From contig NZ_JAHLZZ010000001.1 in the NCBI RefSeq assembly GCF_018967845.1, forward strand, positions 310,001 through 374,000: a stretch of DNA of 64,000 nucleotides, given 5' to 3'. Shown here piece by piece: positions 51,623 through 59,988 of this stretch. The notes beneath the pieces are model-generated. The model had not been told where the DNA came from, ran no database searches, and worked only from the letters and a program-made list of their open reading frames with translations. The DNA comes from Hymenobacter siberiensis. GTDB lineage: Bacteria > Bacteroidota > Bacteroidia > Cytophagales > Hymenobacteraceae. Position 1 is the first letter of the stretch. Each line of letters starts with the position of its first letter. The position numbers were made by a program, and so were the translations under genes.

Positions 51623-51630
51623 CAAATATA
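51623..51630 (-). promoter_or_regulatory. -7 box of nrdB
   Basis: The minus strand reads TATATTTG, an exact TAnnTTTG. The nearest TTG lies 16 bases upstream, short of the usual 19-21. Confidence 0.5.
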
Positions 51631-51663
51631 AGCCCGCAAGCCAGGCCAATTGCCCACCCGATT

Positions 51664-51695
51664 AGCTTTTTTATTCACTCTTTTTTAGCTAAGCC
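51664..51695. repeat. 32-base AT-rich segment shared with 5601-5632
   Basis: AGCTTTTTTATTCACTC then TTTTTTAGCTAAGCC; one base differs from the copy in the integrative element. It lies upstream of nrdB between its promoter and the DnaA boxes. Confidence 0.75.
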
Positions 51696-51791
51696 CACAT
51701 TTTTTTCAGGTCATTTGCAATGGTTTTTGCCGGGTTTCTTAGCTGAGCTGAGCAGGGAAATGTTCTTCAAAATCAGTCATTTCGCTGCCAC

Positions 51792-51816
51792 TTATCCACA
51801 TTATCACTGTGGATAA
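51792..51816. promoter_or_regulatory. two inverted DnaA boxes
   Basis: TTATCCACA (51792-51800) and TGTGGATAA (51808-51816) are perfect DnaA-box matches facing each other, seven bases apart. They lie upstream of nrdB and about 140 bases before the rplU promoter. Confidence 0.75.
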
Positions 51817-51956
51817 ACCTACTTGTCCCCAAACCAGCCAATTTACGGGCCGATTTACCTCATTTTTTAATCTTAGCTTAATCTGCGCTCCGTTCACGCG
51901 GAGGCCCTTTTGGGACGGCTGACCCCAGCCAGCCAATGATGATTAAGAACTTAGGG

Positions 51957-51988
51957 TTTGCATTTCCCGAATCAAAGTCGTACTTTTG
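51957..51988 (+). promoter_or_regulatory. promoter of rplU-rpmA
   Basis: TTTG (51957-51960), 20 bases, then TACTTTTG (51981-51988): an exact Bacteroidota promoter, 32 bases before the rplU start. Confidence 0.85.
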
Positions 51989-52020
51989 CCTTCCCATTTC
52001 AGAAAAACCCGCGAAAGCTG

Positions 52021-52326
52021 ATGTACGCAATTGTTAACATAGCTGGCCAGCAGACCAAGGTTGAGGCCAACAAATTCGTTTACGCTCACAAACTGGCCGG
52101 CAACGTTGGCGACGTCGTAACGCTGGGCAACGCCCTGCTGACCGATGACAACGGCACCATTACCGTTGGTGCTCCCGAGCTAAGCGTAGCCGTAACCGGC
52201 ACTATCCTCGCCCATGTAAAAGGCGACAAAGTTCTGGTCTTCAAGAAGAAGCGCCGCAAAGGCTACCAGAAGATGAACGGCCACCGCCAGTCGTTCACGA
52301 AAGTAATGATTAACAGCATCGGCTAA
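52021..52326 (+). CDS. rplU: 50S ribosomal protein L21
   Basis: A 101-residue ribosomal protein: MYAIVNIAGQQTKVEANKF, then AHVKGDKVLVFKKKRRKGYQ and the C-terminal GHRQSFTKVMINSI that contacts 23S rRNA. Start at ATG 52021, 32 bases after a clear promoter. Followed by rpmA, as in most bacteria, but with a hairpin repeat between them. Confidence 0.97.
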   Translation: MYAIVNIAGQQTKVEANKFVYAHKLAGNVGDVVTLGNALLTDDNGTITVGAPELSVAVTGTILAHVKGDKVLVFKKKRRKGYQKMNGHRQSFTKVMINSIG

Positions 52327-52331
52327 GGTCA

Positions 52332-52423
52332 GTTATGAGTTAAAAGTTAGGAGTTAAGAGTTGGCAGCAAGCTGATTCGCATCCTAACAGCCAACTCTTA
52401 ACTCCTAACTTTTAACTTATAAC
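52332..52423. repeat. hairpin repeat inside the rplU-rpmA operon
   Basis: 52332-52364 and 52391-52423 are inverse copies with one mismatch (33-bp arms built of GTTAAAAGTTAGGAGTTAAG units; 26-base loop). Same family as 18563 and 32631. It sits six bases before the rpmA start. Confidence 0.92.
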
Positions 52424-52428
52424 TCAAG

Positions 52429-52704
52429 ATGGCTCACAAGAAAGGTGTCGGCTCGTCCAACAACGGCCGCGAATCGCATTCCAAACGTCTCGGCGTGAAA
52501 ATTTTCGGTGGTCAGGCTCTCGTAGCTGGCAACATCATCGTGCGTCAGCGCGGCACGGCCCACCACCCCGGTGCCAACGTTGGCATGGGCAAGGACCACA
52601 CGCTGTTCGCCCTCGTTGACGGTGAAGTGCAGTTCCGCAAGGGCCGTAAAGACCGTTCGTTCGTAACGGTTATTCCCCGCGAAGTAGTATCGGTTCCGGC
52701 TTAA
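52429..52704 (+). CDS. rpmA: 50S ribosomal protein L27
   Basis: A 91-residue ribosomal protein: [20 protein letters not shown], then [17 protein letters not shown] and [17 protein letters not shown]. The N-terminus reaches the peptidyl-transferase centre and shows no cleavable leader of the Firmicute kind. Second gene of the operon, with a terminator after it. Confidence 0.97.
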   Translation: MAHKKGVGSSNNGRESHSKRLGVKIFGGQALVAGNIIVRQRGTAHHPGANVGMGKDHTLFALVDGEVQFRKGRKDRSFVTVIPREVVSVPA

Positions 52705-52723
52705 TTGCCTGTCCCTTCTTACT

Positions 52724-52757
52724 AGAAAAGGCTGCCTCTTTCGGGGCAGCCTTTTCT
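52724..52757 (+). terminator. terminator after rpmA
   Basis: AGAAAAGGCTGCC (52724-52736) pairs with GGCAGCCTTTTCT (52745-52757), a perfect 13-bp stem ending in T-rich sequence. Confidence 0.9.
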
Positions 52758-52793
52758 GCGTTGGAGTAGTTGTAAGAGTGGCAGCACCGAAGC

Positions 52794-53495
52794 CTACCGC
52801 CGGCCTTGGCGGGGACTGTGCGGCTGGTTCACGAGGTACACGCGCAGGTTGAGCTGGGCGGCCACGTCCCACGGCGGGCGCACGGTGGCATCGGCGGTGT
52901 AAGCCGGCGGAGCCTGAATGCCCAGACCGGCGTTCAAATCGTAGAGCAGGCGGCGGCCTGGCCCCCGGTGCTGCGTACCGCAAAGCACGAACACGCCGGG
53001 CGTGAAGCGGGCAGTAGGCCGGGCTTTGCGGCCCCGCCCGCGCACGGCCAGCTGGGAAAGCTCGGCGCTGCCTTCCAGGGCCAGGTAGTTGCCCCAGGGA
53101 GTGGCGCTGCTGGCTTCGTTGAAGTAGTAGCGCGTACCTACGCTCACATCGGTGGTAGGCGTGGGCAGGGCGGTGGCCCCACGGCGGCCCCGTGGGGCAC
53201 GGCCGGCCGATATGTCGGCTTCGGCCAGCGCGTAGAGGCTGAGATGGGGCTTCAACCGGTATTCGATGCCAAAGGATGAGGGCAGCACTATCTGCCAGGT
53301 ACCGCTGCTACCGGGCAGGCAGAAAAGATGCGTGAGCCGCATCCCGGCTTTGAGGGCCAGCTTAGGCTGCGTAAGCGCGGCCGGCAGCGCCGGCACCGAC
53401 TGAGCGAGGGCCGTTTGGGCATGAACCGCACCGGTGAAACCGGCGGGCAGGATGGCGCTCAATACCAACGTCCTTAAAATACGGGCTGCCAACAT
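52794..53495 (-). CDS. exported protein, probable outer-membrane beta-barrel
   Basis: A 233-residue protein with a signal peptide (MLAARILRTLVLSAILPAG, cleaved after AVHAQ). The mature part has alternating strands ending in aromatic residues (GIEYRLKPHLSLYALAEADI, VSVGTRYYFNEA, NYLALEGSAEL, AAQLNLRVYLV), as in eight-stranded outer-membrane barrels. No specific family seen. Confidence 0.65.
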   Translation of the reverse strand: MLAARILRTLVLSAILPAGFTGAVHAQTALAQSVPALPAALTQPKLALKAGMRLTHLFCLPGSSGTWQIVLPSSFGIEYRLKPHLSLYALAEADISAGRAPRGRRGATALPTPTTDVSVGTRYYFNEASSATPWGNYLALEGSAELSQLAVRGRGRKARPTARFTPGVFVLCGTQHRGPGRRLLYDLNAGLGIQAPPAYTADATVRPPWDVAAQLNLRVYLVNQPHSPRQGRR

Positions 53496-53730
53496 GGATA
53501 TGCGGAGAATTCGCCTGACAAGTGCAGAAAGCAGTTTAACCGCAATGGCTTTAACCTTAATTTTCAGCGGTTAAGCAATATCGGGCTTAATCTGTGATTG
53601 TCCAACTACCGCTGGCTGAGCAGCATTAATCGGCATGCCGAAGCGCATGAATTCCATCTGAAAGCAGGCCGGCAGCAACGGAAGGAATGTCTTCTGGGCT
53701 ATGGGCAGCTGCGGATGCCGCTGTGGCAGC

Positions 53731-54504
53731 TTACTGAACAGGTATGAGCGGGTATAATACCGGCTTGCTGGGGCTGGCGTCCAGCTCCAGGCTGGTGATT
53801 TGGATGTTGAGCAGGTAGAGGCCGTCTTCGACTTCATCGGGCACGAAGATGAGCTCAGTGATGGTGGCTTCGCGGCGGGGCTGGGCGGGATACTGCCAGA
53901 AGGCGTGGTGGGCCAGGAGCTGGCCGGCGTCTTCTTCGCGGTCTACGCTGGGGAGGTCGAGGAGGAAGTGCCGGACGTTGTTTTCGGCCAGCCACTCGGC
54001 CAGAGCGGGCTCGGTGTATGTGGGATTGGTGCCGGAGTAGTGGCGCTGGCGCTTGGCCGCGTCGTTGGGCAGGGTGCGGAGGACGAGTGCCTCGGCAATG
54101 GTGCGGTCGGGCTGGGCCCTGAGGGCGGCCTGCACGTCGGCAAGCATGACGACCAGGTCGCCGTTGGGCTGGGGCACCGGGGCTACGCTCACGAGCCGGG
54201 CCACGAACAGGAAGCGGCGCAGGCACTGGTTGAGCGTGATGGCGGGGTCGGGCGAGATGTGGCCGTAGCACTCGGTGTGCGTGCCGTTGCCGTGCGGCGT
54301 GACGTGGATGCGCTGGTAGTTGGTGCTGCCGCCCAGCGCCACGCTGCCCACAAAGCTGCCCACCCGAATGGTATCGAACTGCACGGGCTCGGCCCAGAAG
54401 CAATTCACCTGGTCCTCGCCGGGTTTTAAGGGTAGAGAGATGTCGAGGGGCGCGGCGGGGTCGTAGGTGTAGGAGCGGCCGGCAAAGGGAAAGGTGGGGA
54501 ACAT
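53731..54504 (-). CDS. cyclase family protein (kynurenine formamidase-like fold)
   Basis: A 257-residue metal hydrolase. The family motif H-x-G-T-H-x-(D/E)-x-x-x-H appears as HGNGTHTECYGHIS; the earlier LDISLPL and the later FLLDLPSVDRE also fit. In this family kynurenine formamidase and isatin hydrolase are known; the substrate here is not shown. The second Asp of the motif is Glu. Transcribed alone. Confidence 0.85.
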   Translation of the reverse strand: MFPTFPFAGRSYTYDPAAPLDISLPLKPGEDQVNCFWAEPVQFDTIRVGSFVGSVALGGSTNYQRIHVTPHGNGTHTECYGHISPDPAITLNQCLRRFLFVARLVSVAPVPQPNGDLVVMLADVQAALRAQPDRTIAEALVLRTLPNDAAKRQRHYSGTNPTYTEPALAEWLAENNVRHFLLDLPSVDREEDAGQLLAHHAFWQYPAQPRREATITELIFVPDEVEDGLYLLNIQITSLELDASPSKPVLYPLIPVQ

Positions 54505-54649
54505 TTGGCTGGCGGGTTGAAGGGAATTCGATTGGAAATTTCTCGCAGAGGTGCGCAGAGGAAAAACGCGGAGGTACGCAGAGCGAGAATCACCTGTTAA
54601 AACTACTATAAATTACTTGCAACTAATTGATTAATATGATTCTACTTGC

Positions 54650-55312
54650 TCAGCATGACGTTTCGGTAGCAGCCGCCAGCCCGTTCAGAATCTGACTGAT
54701 TTCGGCAGCGCGGCTGATGATAATGAGGTGTCCGCCCGGCAGCTGGTACTGGCTGTGCGCGGCTCCGTTGGGCAGTAGCCGGTCGGTGGTGCCGTGGATG
54801 CGGATGGCCGGCGGGGTGGACCGCCCCGGCCACTGCAACAGCCGCGCAATGGCCCACCGCGTGAAAGGCAGGTCGGTATCGCGCAGTATCTGGCGCAGCA
54901 ATTCGTGGTCGCGGCCATTTTTCACCCCGAAAAACCATTGGGCCACGCGCGGCAGCCGAGGCAGGAGCTGCGGCGGCACCAAGTGGTGCAGTCCGGTGGC
55001 ACGGGCCAGCCGCCCCAACCAGGGCAGCTCCGCGGGCCCCGTGAAGCTGGAAACCAATACCACTCGCGCCAGGGGCCGCAGCTGAGCTACTTCCAGGGCC
55101 AGCACGCCGCCGAACGAAACGCCGACCAGCCAGCAAGCCTGCCCCTCGGGCACCGCAGCCGCCAAACGGGCCGCGTAGGCGGGGAGCAATTCGGCCGGGC
55201 CTTGCGGCGGCAGCCAGCGCAAGACGTGTACTTCGCCTTGCAGACGCAGCAACTGGAACACCCGCTCATCGGCCCCAAGACCGGGAATGAGGTAAAAAAC
55301 GGGCGCGGCCAC
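54650..55312 (-). CDS. alpha/beta hydrolase
   Basis: A 220-residue alpha/beta hydrolase. The oxyanion loop is in FYLIPGLGADERVF; the nucleophile elbow is GVSFGG (Ser 66); the acid and His are probably in IHGTTDRLLP and LPGGHLIIIS. Likely an esterase or lipase-like enzyme with a soluble substrate. The next gene upstream (55321) is eight bases away, so the two form an operon. Confidence 0.85.
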   Translation of the reverse strand: MAAPVFYLIPGLGADERVFQLLRLQGEVHVLRWLPPQGPAELLPAYAARLAAAVPEGQACWLVGVSFGGVLALEVAQLRPLARVVLVSSFTGPAELPWLGRLARATGLHHLVPPQLLPRLPRVAQWFFGVKNGRDHELLRQILRDTDLPFTRWAIARLLQWPGRSTPPAIRIHGTTDRLLPNGAAHSQYQLPGGHLIIISRAAEISQILNGLAAATETSC

Positions 55313-55320
55313 GGCGGGCG

Positions 55321-55755
55321 CTAGGTATCGAGACGCACGAACACGCCTTCGAGGTAGAAGATGTTGTGCGGCTGTGGGTCGTCGGGGTCGTCGTCGTCCA
55401 GCTCGCCATCCTCAGTGGCGGGGTAGGTCACGGACAGCTTCAGGGCCACGCTGGGCAGGGGCACGGGCGGCTGGTCGTCGGAATTGTATTCGAGCAGGGC
55501 GGGCCAGTTGGCGGTGGCCAGGGCGTCGGCTACTTCTTCCTGGAGGGCTTCGGCGCGGGTGTGAGCGAGGCTGAGAAGGGTATCGAGGGCTTTGAAGGGC
55601 AGCGCGAGGTGGAAGAAATGGGTGTCGTTGTCGAAAAACGTGGTGGCCCACACGGTCACATCGTCGGTATTATCGAAGACGATGGCCACGACGTGAATCT
55701 GCTCCACGAAGAAGTCGGCGTCGTCGGCAATGCTGTCGCTCAGTAGTTTGACCAC
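55321..55755 (-). CDS. hypothetical acidic protein
   Basis: A 144-residue acidic protein with no signal peptide. It has VVAIVFDNTDDVTVWATTFF and a C-terminal acidic run (EDGELDDDDPDDPQ) before IFYLEGVFVRLD. No family recognised. The GTG start at 55755 lies at the edge of a repeat (55748-55915), so a later start is possible. Confidence 0.6.
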   Translation of the reverse strand: MVKLLSDSIADDADFFVEQIHVVAIVFDNTDDVTVWATTFFDNDTHFFHLALPFKALDTLLSLAHTRAEALQEEVADALATANWPALLEYNSDDQPPVPLPSVALKLSVTYPATEDGELDDDDPDDPQPHNIFYLEGVFVRLDT

Positions 55756-55915
55756 AGATTAAATGGATTTGACCACAGATTGAGTGGATTTCAACGGATG
55801 AAACAGGTTTTTTGTGGTTCGGCGCAAATGTAAAGCGAAGCCATCAGGTCATGTCGGACGGAACCCCGGAAAATCTGTTTCATCCATCGAAATCCACTTA
55901 ATCGGTGGTCGTGGT
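55748..55915. repeat. hairpin repeat of the ACCACAGATT family
   Basis: GACCACAGATT occurs twice (55750-55782), and GATTGAGTGGATTTCAACGG ... GATGAAACAG is mirrored by CTGTTTCATC ... AAATCCACTTAATC and GGTGGTC (55874-55910). It supplies the end of the HemW gene and the start of the gene at 55755. A related element is at 59989-60152. Confidence 0.75.
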
Positions 55916-57043
55916 CTGAAACAGCTCCAGCGTGATGTGGTCAGCCAGCAGTTTGCCCGCATCGGTCAAGGTAAGCACTTCGTTTTGGATAGTGGCCCAG
56001 CCGCTGGCTTGCAGCTCGGCGAGGTAGGTGGCGCGGGTGGCGGGCAGGTCGAGGCCGTGGTGGGTGCGCAGGTGGGCCAGGTCGCAGCCCCGGGCGGTGC
56101 GCAGGGTGGTGAGCAGGTACTCGTTGGCGCGGTCGGTGGCGGTGAGCTGGTCGAGGGTCACGGGCACTTCGCCGCGCTCGAGCACGGCGGCCACGTACTG
56201 CGGGTTGTTGGCGAGGGTGAACTGGCGGTTCTGGCCGTCGTAGCTGTGGGCGCTGGGGCCCAGGCCGAGGTAGGGAACCCCGCGCCAGTAGTTGGCATTG
56301 TGGCGGCTCTCGCGGCCGGGCTGGCAGAAATTACTGATTTCGTACTGTGTGTAGCCGTGGCCGCGCATGGCGGCCAGCAGCATTTCAAACTGCGTGGCCA
56401 CAAACTCATCGGGCGCGGGCTTGAAAGTGCCCTTCTGCAACCGATGCCCAAAGGCCGTGCCCGGCTCAATGGTGAGCGCATAGGCCGAAACGTGCGGCAC
56501 CCCCAGCGCAAAGGCATTGGCCAAATCGGCTTCCCAGATGTGATGGCCGGGCGCGGGCACCCCGTATATCAGGTCGATGGAGATATTCTCGAAGCCCGCA
56601 TCCTGAGCGCGGCGCACGGCGGTGGTGGATTCCTCGGCGGTGTGGGCGCGGTTCATCATCCGCAGGTGCGGCTCGTAGAAGCTTTGCAGGCCGATGCTGA
56701 GGCGGTTGATACCGGCCTGGCTCAGCTCGCGCAGCTTGGCGGCGCTGAGGTCGTCGGGATTGGCTTCGAGGGTGATTTCGGCCTGTGCCGCAACCGCGAA
56801 GTGGCGGTGAATGGCCGTAAAAATCTGCGCCAGCTCATCGGCCGTGAGCAGGGAAGGCGTGCCGCCGCCGAAGTAGATGGTTTCTAACGCCACGCCCGCG
56901 CCGAGATAGTCGCGCCGCAGCTCAATTTCCCGCACGATGGCCTCGACCAGACGGCTTTTCAGCCCCAGCGAAGTGCTGAAGTGGAAGTCGCAGTAGTGGC
57001 AGGCCTGCTTGCAGAAGGGGATGTGGAGATAGAGACCGGCCAT
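55898..57043 (-). CDS. hemW: radical SAM heme chaperone HemW
   Basis: A 381-residue radical SAM protein of the HemN/HemW group. The cluster motif is PFCKQACHYCDFHF (Cys 11, 15, 18), followed by IYFGGGTPSLL and EANPDDL. The lack of the fourth Cys of true HemN (CDFH in place of CxxC-xC) and the length point to HemW, which hands heme to respiratory enzymes. The C-terminal end FQTTTTD is read from the hairpin repeat at 55748-55915. Start at MAGLYLHIPF (57043). Confidence 0.9.
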   Translation of the reverse strand: MAGLYLHIPFCKQACHYCDFHFSTSLGLKSRLVEAIVREIELRRDYLGAGVALETIYFGGGTPSLLTADELAQIFTAIHRHFAVAAQAEITLEANPDDLSAAKLRELSQAGINRLSIGLQSFYEPHLRMMNRAHTAEESTTAVRRAQDAGFENISIDLIYGVPAPGHHIWEADLANAFALGVPHVSAYALTIEPGTAFGHRLQKGTFKPAPDEFVATQFEMLLAAMRGHGYTQYEISNFCQPGRESRHNANYWRGVPYLGLGPSAHSYDGQNRQFTLANNPQYVAAVLERGEVPVTLDQLTATDRANEYLLTTLRTARGCDLAHLRTHHGLDLPATRATYLAELQASGWATIQNEVLTLTDAGKLLADHITLELFQTTTTD

Positions 57044-57064
57044 GTTTTCAGTTAACAATGAGCA

Positions 57065-57205
57065 GTTATACTCGTCTCGAAGTAGGGTGCGGGGCCTGCC
57101 CCCGCCCGTCGTTGAACGGTATCGTTGAAACAGTGCGAACGACGGGCGGGGGCAGGCCCCGCACCCTACTTCGCTTTTCGCAAGCTACTTCGTGACGAGT
57201 ATAAC
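57065..57205. repeat. 141-bp MITE-like element
   Basis: Outer 12-bp inverted ends (GTTATACTCGTC at 57065-57076, its inverse ending 57205) enclose a perfect inverted repeat of 36 bp (57078-57113 with 57138-57173; GCGGGGCCTGCCCCCGCCC core) with a 24-base loop. No coding capacity. Confidence 0.85.
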
Positions 57206-57339
57206 AGTGAACCCGATTTGTATACAGAAGATGCCCGCCCAGACCACAAAGATACCGCCTGACCGCACGACAGAGCGCAACTTTATCCGAGGGGCTACCT
57301 TCGGGAAATTAAACGCTGGCTTTCGCGTTGTGCTTCCGA

Positions 57340-59196
57340 ATGATGAGGGTTCTACTGCGCTTTTGGGTACTGACGCTGCTGCTGGCTGGCCTGACCAGCC
57401 CGGCCGCCCACGCCCAAACGCCCAGCCTCGACCCCAACGTGCCCAACCAGCCCGGCCTGGCCACCCCTACCCTGCCGCCCCGCGCCACGCCGGCCTCGGC
57501 CGCCGCCACGCGCCGGGTGCTGGCCCACCCGCGCCTGCTGGTGCTGGAGGCCGAAGCCGCCGACCGGCCGGTGCTGCGCCGCTACAAGGTACGGGCCAGC
57601 GTGCCCGATTCCCTCAGTGCGCTGCGCGCAGTGCGCGAGCTGGTGCTGGGCCTGCAGGGCGATGCCTACCTCACGGCCTCGGCCGATGAGCTGCACTGGA
57701 GCCGCGATACCGTGCGGGTGCGCCTGTACGTGGGCGAGCAGTTCCGCTGGGCCTACTTGCGCAACGGCAACCTCGGCGATGGCCTGCTGACCCGAGCCGG
57801 CTACCGCGAGAAGTTTTTCCGAGGCACGCCCTTCGTGCCCGAAGACTGGGTGAAGCTGCAGGAGCGCATCCTGACCGAAGCCGAAAACCAGGGCTTCCCC
57901 TTTGCCACGGTCGGCCTCGATTCCATTCACCTGAACGGACACGACATTTCGGGCCGCGTGGTGCTGAAGCGCGGCCGCGTGGTGGTATTCGACTCGCTCC
58001 AGATTGTGGGCAACAGCAAGACCAAGAAGCGCTTCCTGACCAAATACCTCCAGATTTTTCCCGGCCAGCCCTTCAGCCAGCAGCGCGTGGCCGCCGCCGC
58101 CCAGTTGCTGCGCCAGCTGCCCTACCTAAAGCTGCGCGCCGAGCCCGAAGTGCGCTTCGCCCTGGGCCGGGCGCGGGTGTACCTGCTGCTCGACGACCGG
58201 CCCAGCAACCAGTTCGACGCCATTGTGGGCATTTTGCCGAACGCCAACGCCAACCAGACCGGCGTGCAGTTCACCGGCGACGTCACCATCAACCTGCGCA
58301 ACATCAAGGGCGGCGGCAAGCAGCTGGGCCTGCAATGGCGCAAAACCGACGCTATTTCACAGCTTCTCGATGCCCAGTACGTGCACCCCAATTTCTTCGG
58401 CACGCCGCTCGAAGTATCGGCCACGTTCAACCTCTACAAGCAAAACGAGGCGTTCACCACCACCCGGCCCCGCGTGCAGGTTACCTACCCCACGGCGCGG
58501 GCGGGCCGCATCAGCTTCTTTGCCGAGCAACGGGCATCGTTTGTTGATGCGCTGAAAGACACCACAGTACTGCCCGCCAACCTCGATTCGCAGTACAATT
58601 CCTACGGCTTGTCCTACGCCTGGGCCAACCTCGACGACCTGTTTTTTCCGCACCGGGGCAGCTTGCTGAATGTGCAGTCGGCCCTGGGCACCAAAACCAT
58701 CACCAAAAACGCCCAGCTTCGGCCCGAGCTGTACGCGGGCATCCCGCTTAGCTCCACACAGTACTCGTTCGGGCTGCGCGCCGAGCGTTACTTCCCCGTG
58801 AAGCGGGCGGGCGTGCTGCTACTACGCCTGCGGGGCGAGGGCCTGCTCAATTCGCGCCTTTTTGTCAACGACCTGTTCCGACTGGGCGGGCTGAATTCAT
58901 TGCGCGGCTTTAATGAGAACCAGTTTTACACCAGTTCCTATGCCGTGGCTACGGCCGAGTTCCGGCAGTTCATCGGGCCGGATTCCTACGCGTTTCTGTT
59001 TGCCGACCAGGCCTACCTGCGCCACGATATCGACAACGACCGGTTCAATGACCAGCCCACCGGCGTGGGTGCGGGCCTGAGCTTTCGCACGGCGGCGGGT
59101 TTGTTCCAATTCGTGTACTCGGTAGGCCGGGCTAACAATCAGGCATTTGAGCTAAAATCCTCCAAAATTCACTTTGGTCTGACAAGTAGGTTTTAA
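57340..59196 (+). CDS. Omp85-family outer-membrane protein (BamA/TamA-like)
   Basis: A 618-residue outer-membrane protein. Signal peptide (VLLRFWVLTLLLAGLTSPAA, cut near AHAQ), then POTRA-like domains (about 95-290: VRARLYVGEQFRWAYL-like strands, VVFDSLQIVGNSKTKKRFL) and a C-terminal 16-strand barrel (about 300-618) with LNSLRGFNENQF, the conserved RGF loop, and an aromatic C-terminus (GLTSRF). It probably inserts or translocates outer-membrane proteins or lipids. Smaller than BamA (five POTRA), closer to TamA. Start at MMRVLL. Confidence 0.88.
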   Translation: MMRVLLRFWVLTLLLAGLTSPAAHAQTPSLDPNVPNQPGLATPTLPPRATPASAAATRRVLAHPRLLVLEAEAADRPVLRRYKVRASVPDSLSALRAVRELVLGLQGDAYLTASADELHWSRDTVRVRLYVGEQFRWAYLRNGNLGDGLLTRAGYREKFFRGTPFVPEDWVKLQERILTEAENQGFPFATVGLDSIHLNGHDISGRVVLKRGRVVVFDSLQIVGNSKTKKRFLTKYLQIFPGQPFSQQRVAAAAQLLRQLPYLKLRAEPEVRFALGRARVYLLLDDRPSNQFDAIVGILPNANANQTGVQFTGDVTINLRNIKGGGKQLGLQWRKTDAISQLLDAQYVHPNFFGTPLEVSATFNLYKQNEAFTTTRPRVQVTYPTARAGRISFFAEQRASFVDALKDTTVLPANLDSQYNSYGLSYAWANLDDLFFPHRGSLLNVQSALGTKTITKNAQLRPELYAGIPLSSTQYSFGLRAERYFPVKRAGVLLLRLRGEGLLNSRLFVNDLFRLGGLNSLRGFNENQFYTSSYAVATAEFRQFIGPDSYAFLFADQAYLRHDIDNDRFNDQPTGVGAGLSFRTAAGLFQFVYSVGRANNQAFELKSSKIHFGLTSRF

Positions 59197-59407
59197 GCCG
59201 CCAACTACCGGGCAGGTAGCATAATTGCGCCATTTCGTCCGGAAATTCAGACAAGAACCCTACTTCCAGCCAGCTTGGCGGAAATCAAAAAAGTTCCCTG
59301 AAAACACCGCCAATGTGACTGATATTCAGCACAGATAAGCCCTGATTCAGATTGGTACATCATTTGTAATAGCAAGACCGAAGCCGCTCTAAAGCCGGCC
59401 CCTTGCC

Positions 59408-59794
59408 ATGAAACTTATCAGCTCGAAATTCATCCATAGCATTGCCCCTCAGCTTGACCTGCTCAACACCATTGGTGGTGGGGTGGCCCAGCCGCAGCTC
59501 CGCGTAGACCAGCACCCGAAAGGCGTGATTGTGCGCGTGGCCATGCCCACCGTAACCGCCGACAGCTTTCGCGTAGTGCTCAACCAGCAGAAGCTCACCG
59601 TATTTGGCGAGTACCGCCACGAGCCCGACGATAAGCTGGCCGCCCCACTGTTCGTGCAGACCCTGGACCTGCCCGCCAACCTCGACGTGGGCCGCATCGA
59701 CGCCATTCACGAAGGCCAGGAGCTGCGGGTCCGCATTCCGTTCCTGAATCCGGATGGCCGGCAGCGCGAAATCGACATCAAGCGCAACGAGTAG
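59408..59794 (+). CDS. Hsp20/alpha-crystallin family protein
   Basis: A 128-residue small heat-shock-like protein. The alpha-crystallin domain covers about 28-125: PQLRVDQHPKGVIVRVAMP, VLNQQKLTVFGEYR, FVQTLDLPANLDVGRIDA and ELRVRIPFLNPDGRQ. The usual A-x-x-x-n-G-v-L motif appears as EGQELRVRIP, and the IXI tail is replaced by EIDIKRNE. It would bind unfolded proteins. Transcribed alone. Confidence 0.85.
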   Translation: MKLISSKFIHSIAPQLDLLNTIGGGVAQPQLRVDQHPKGVIVRVAMPTVTADSFRVVLNQQKLTVFGEYRHEPDDKLAAPLFVQTLDLPANLDVGRIDAIHEGQELRVRIPFLNPDGRQREIDIKRNE

Positions 59795-59810
59795 AGCCAA
59801 CCGCCAGCGA

Positions 59811-59841
59811 GAGCCGGCGGCCAATGATTGGCCGCCGGCTC
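59811..59841. repeat. perfect 15-bp hairpin after the Hsp20 gene
   Basis: GAGCCGGCGGCCAAT and its exact inverse with a one-base spacer. Not followed by a T run, so not a standard terminator. Two direct copies of GCCGGGACCGACCGGC follow (59874-59889, 59909-59924). Confidence 0.75.
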
Positions 59842-59988
59842 CGTGGCCGCTCCTCGCCACCGCTTTTTATAACGCCGGGACCGACCGGCACCGCAGTCCA
59901 CTAATATTGCCGGGACCGACCGGCCGAAAACAACCAAATTTCCGGGTTTTAACTCTTGAGCCACCGCCCACAGCGGTGGTTTTGCTTT

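Larger units (their letters stand above)
51512..52020. other. 509-base divergent region between nrdB and rplU
   Basis: Holds the nrdB -7 box, a 15-bp palindrome, the repeated 32-base segment, two DnaA boxes and the rplU promoter. No gene is supported. Confidence 0.7.

Noticed and set aside
51792-51816. Chromosomal replication origin
   Set aside because: Only two DnaA boxes and no dnaA/dnaN or clear unwinding cluster nearby; regulation of nrdB is the simpler reading.
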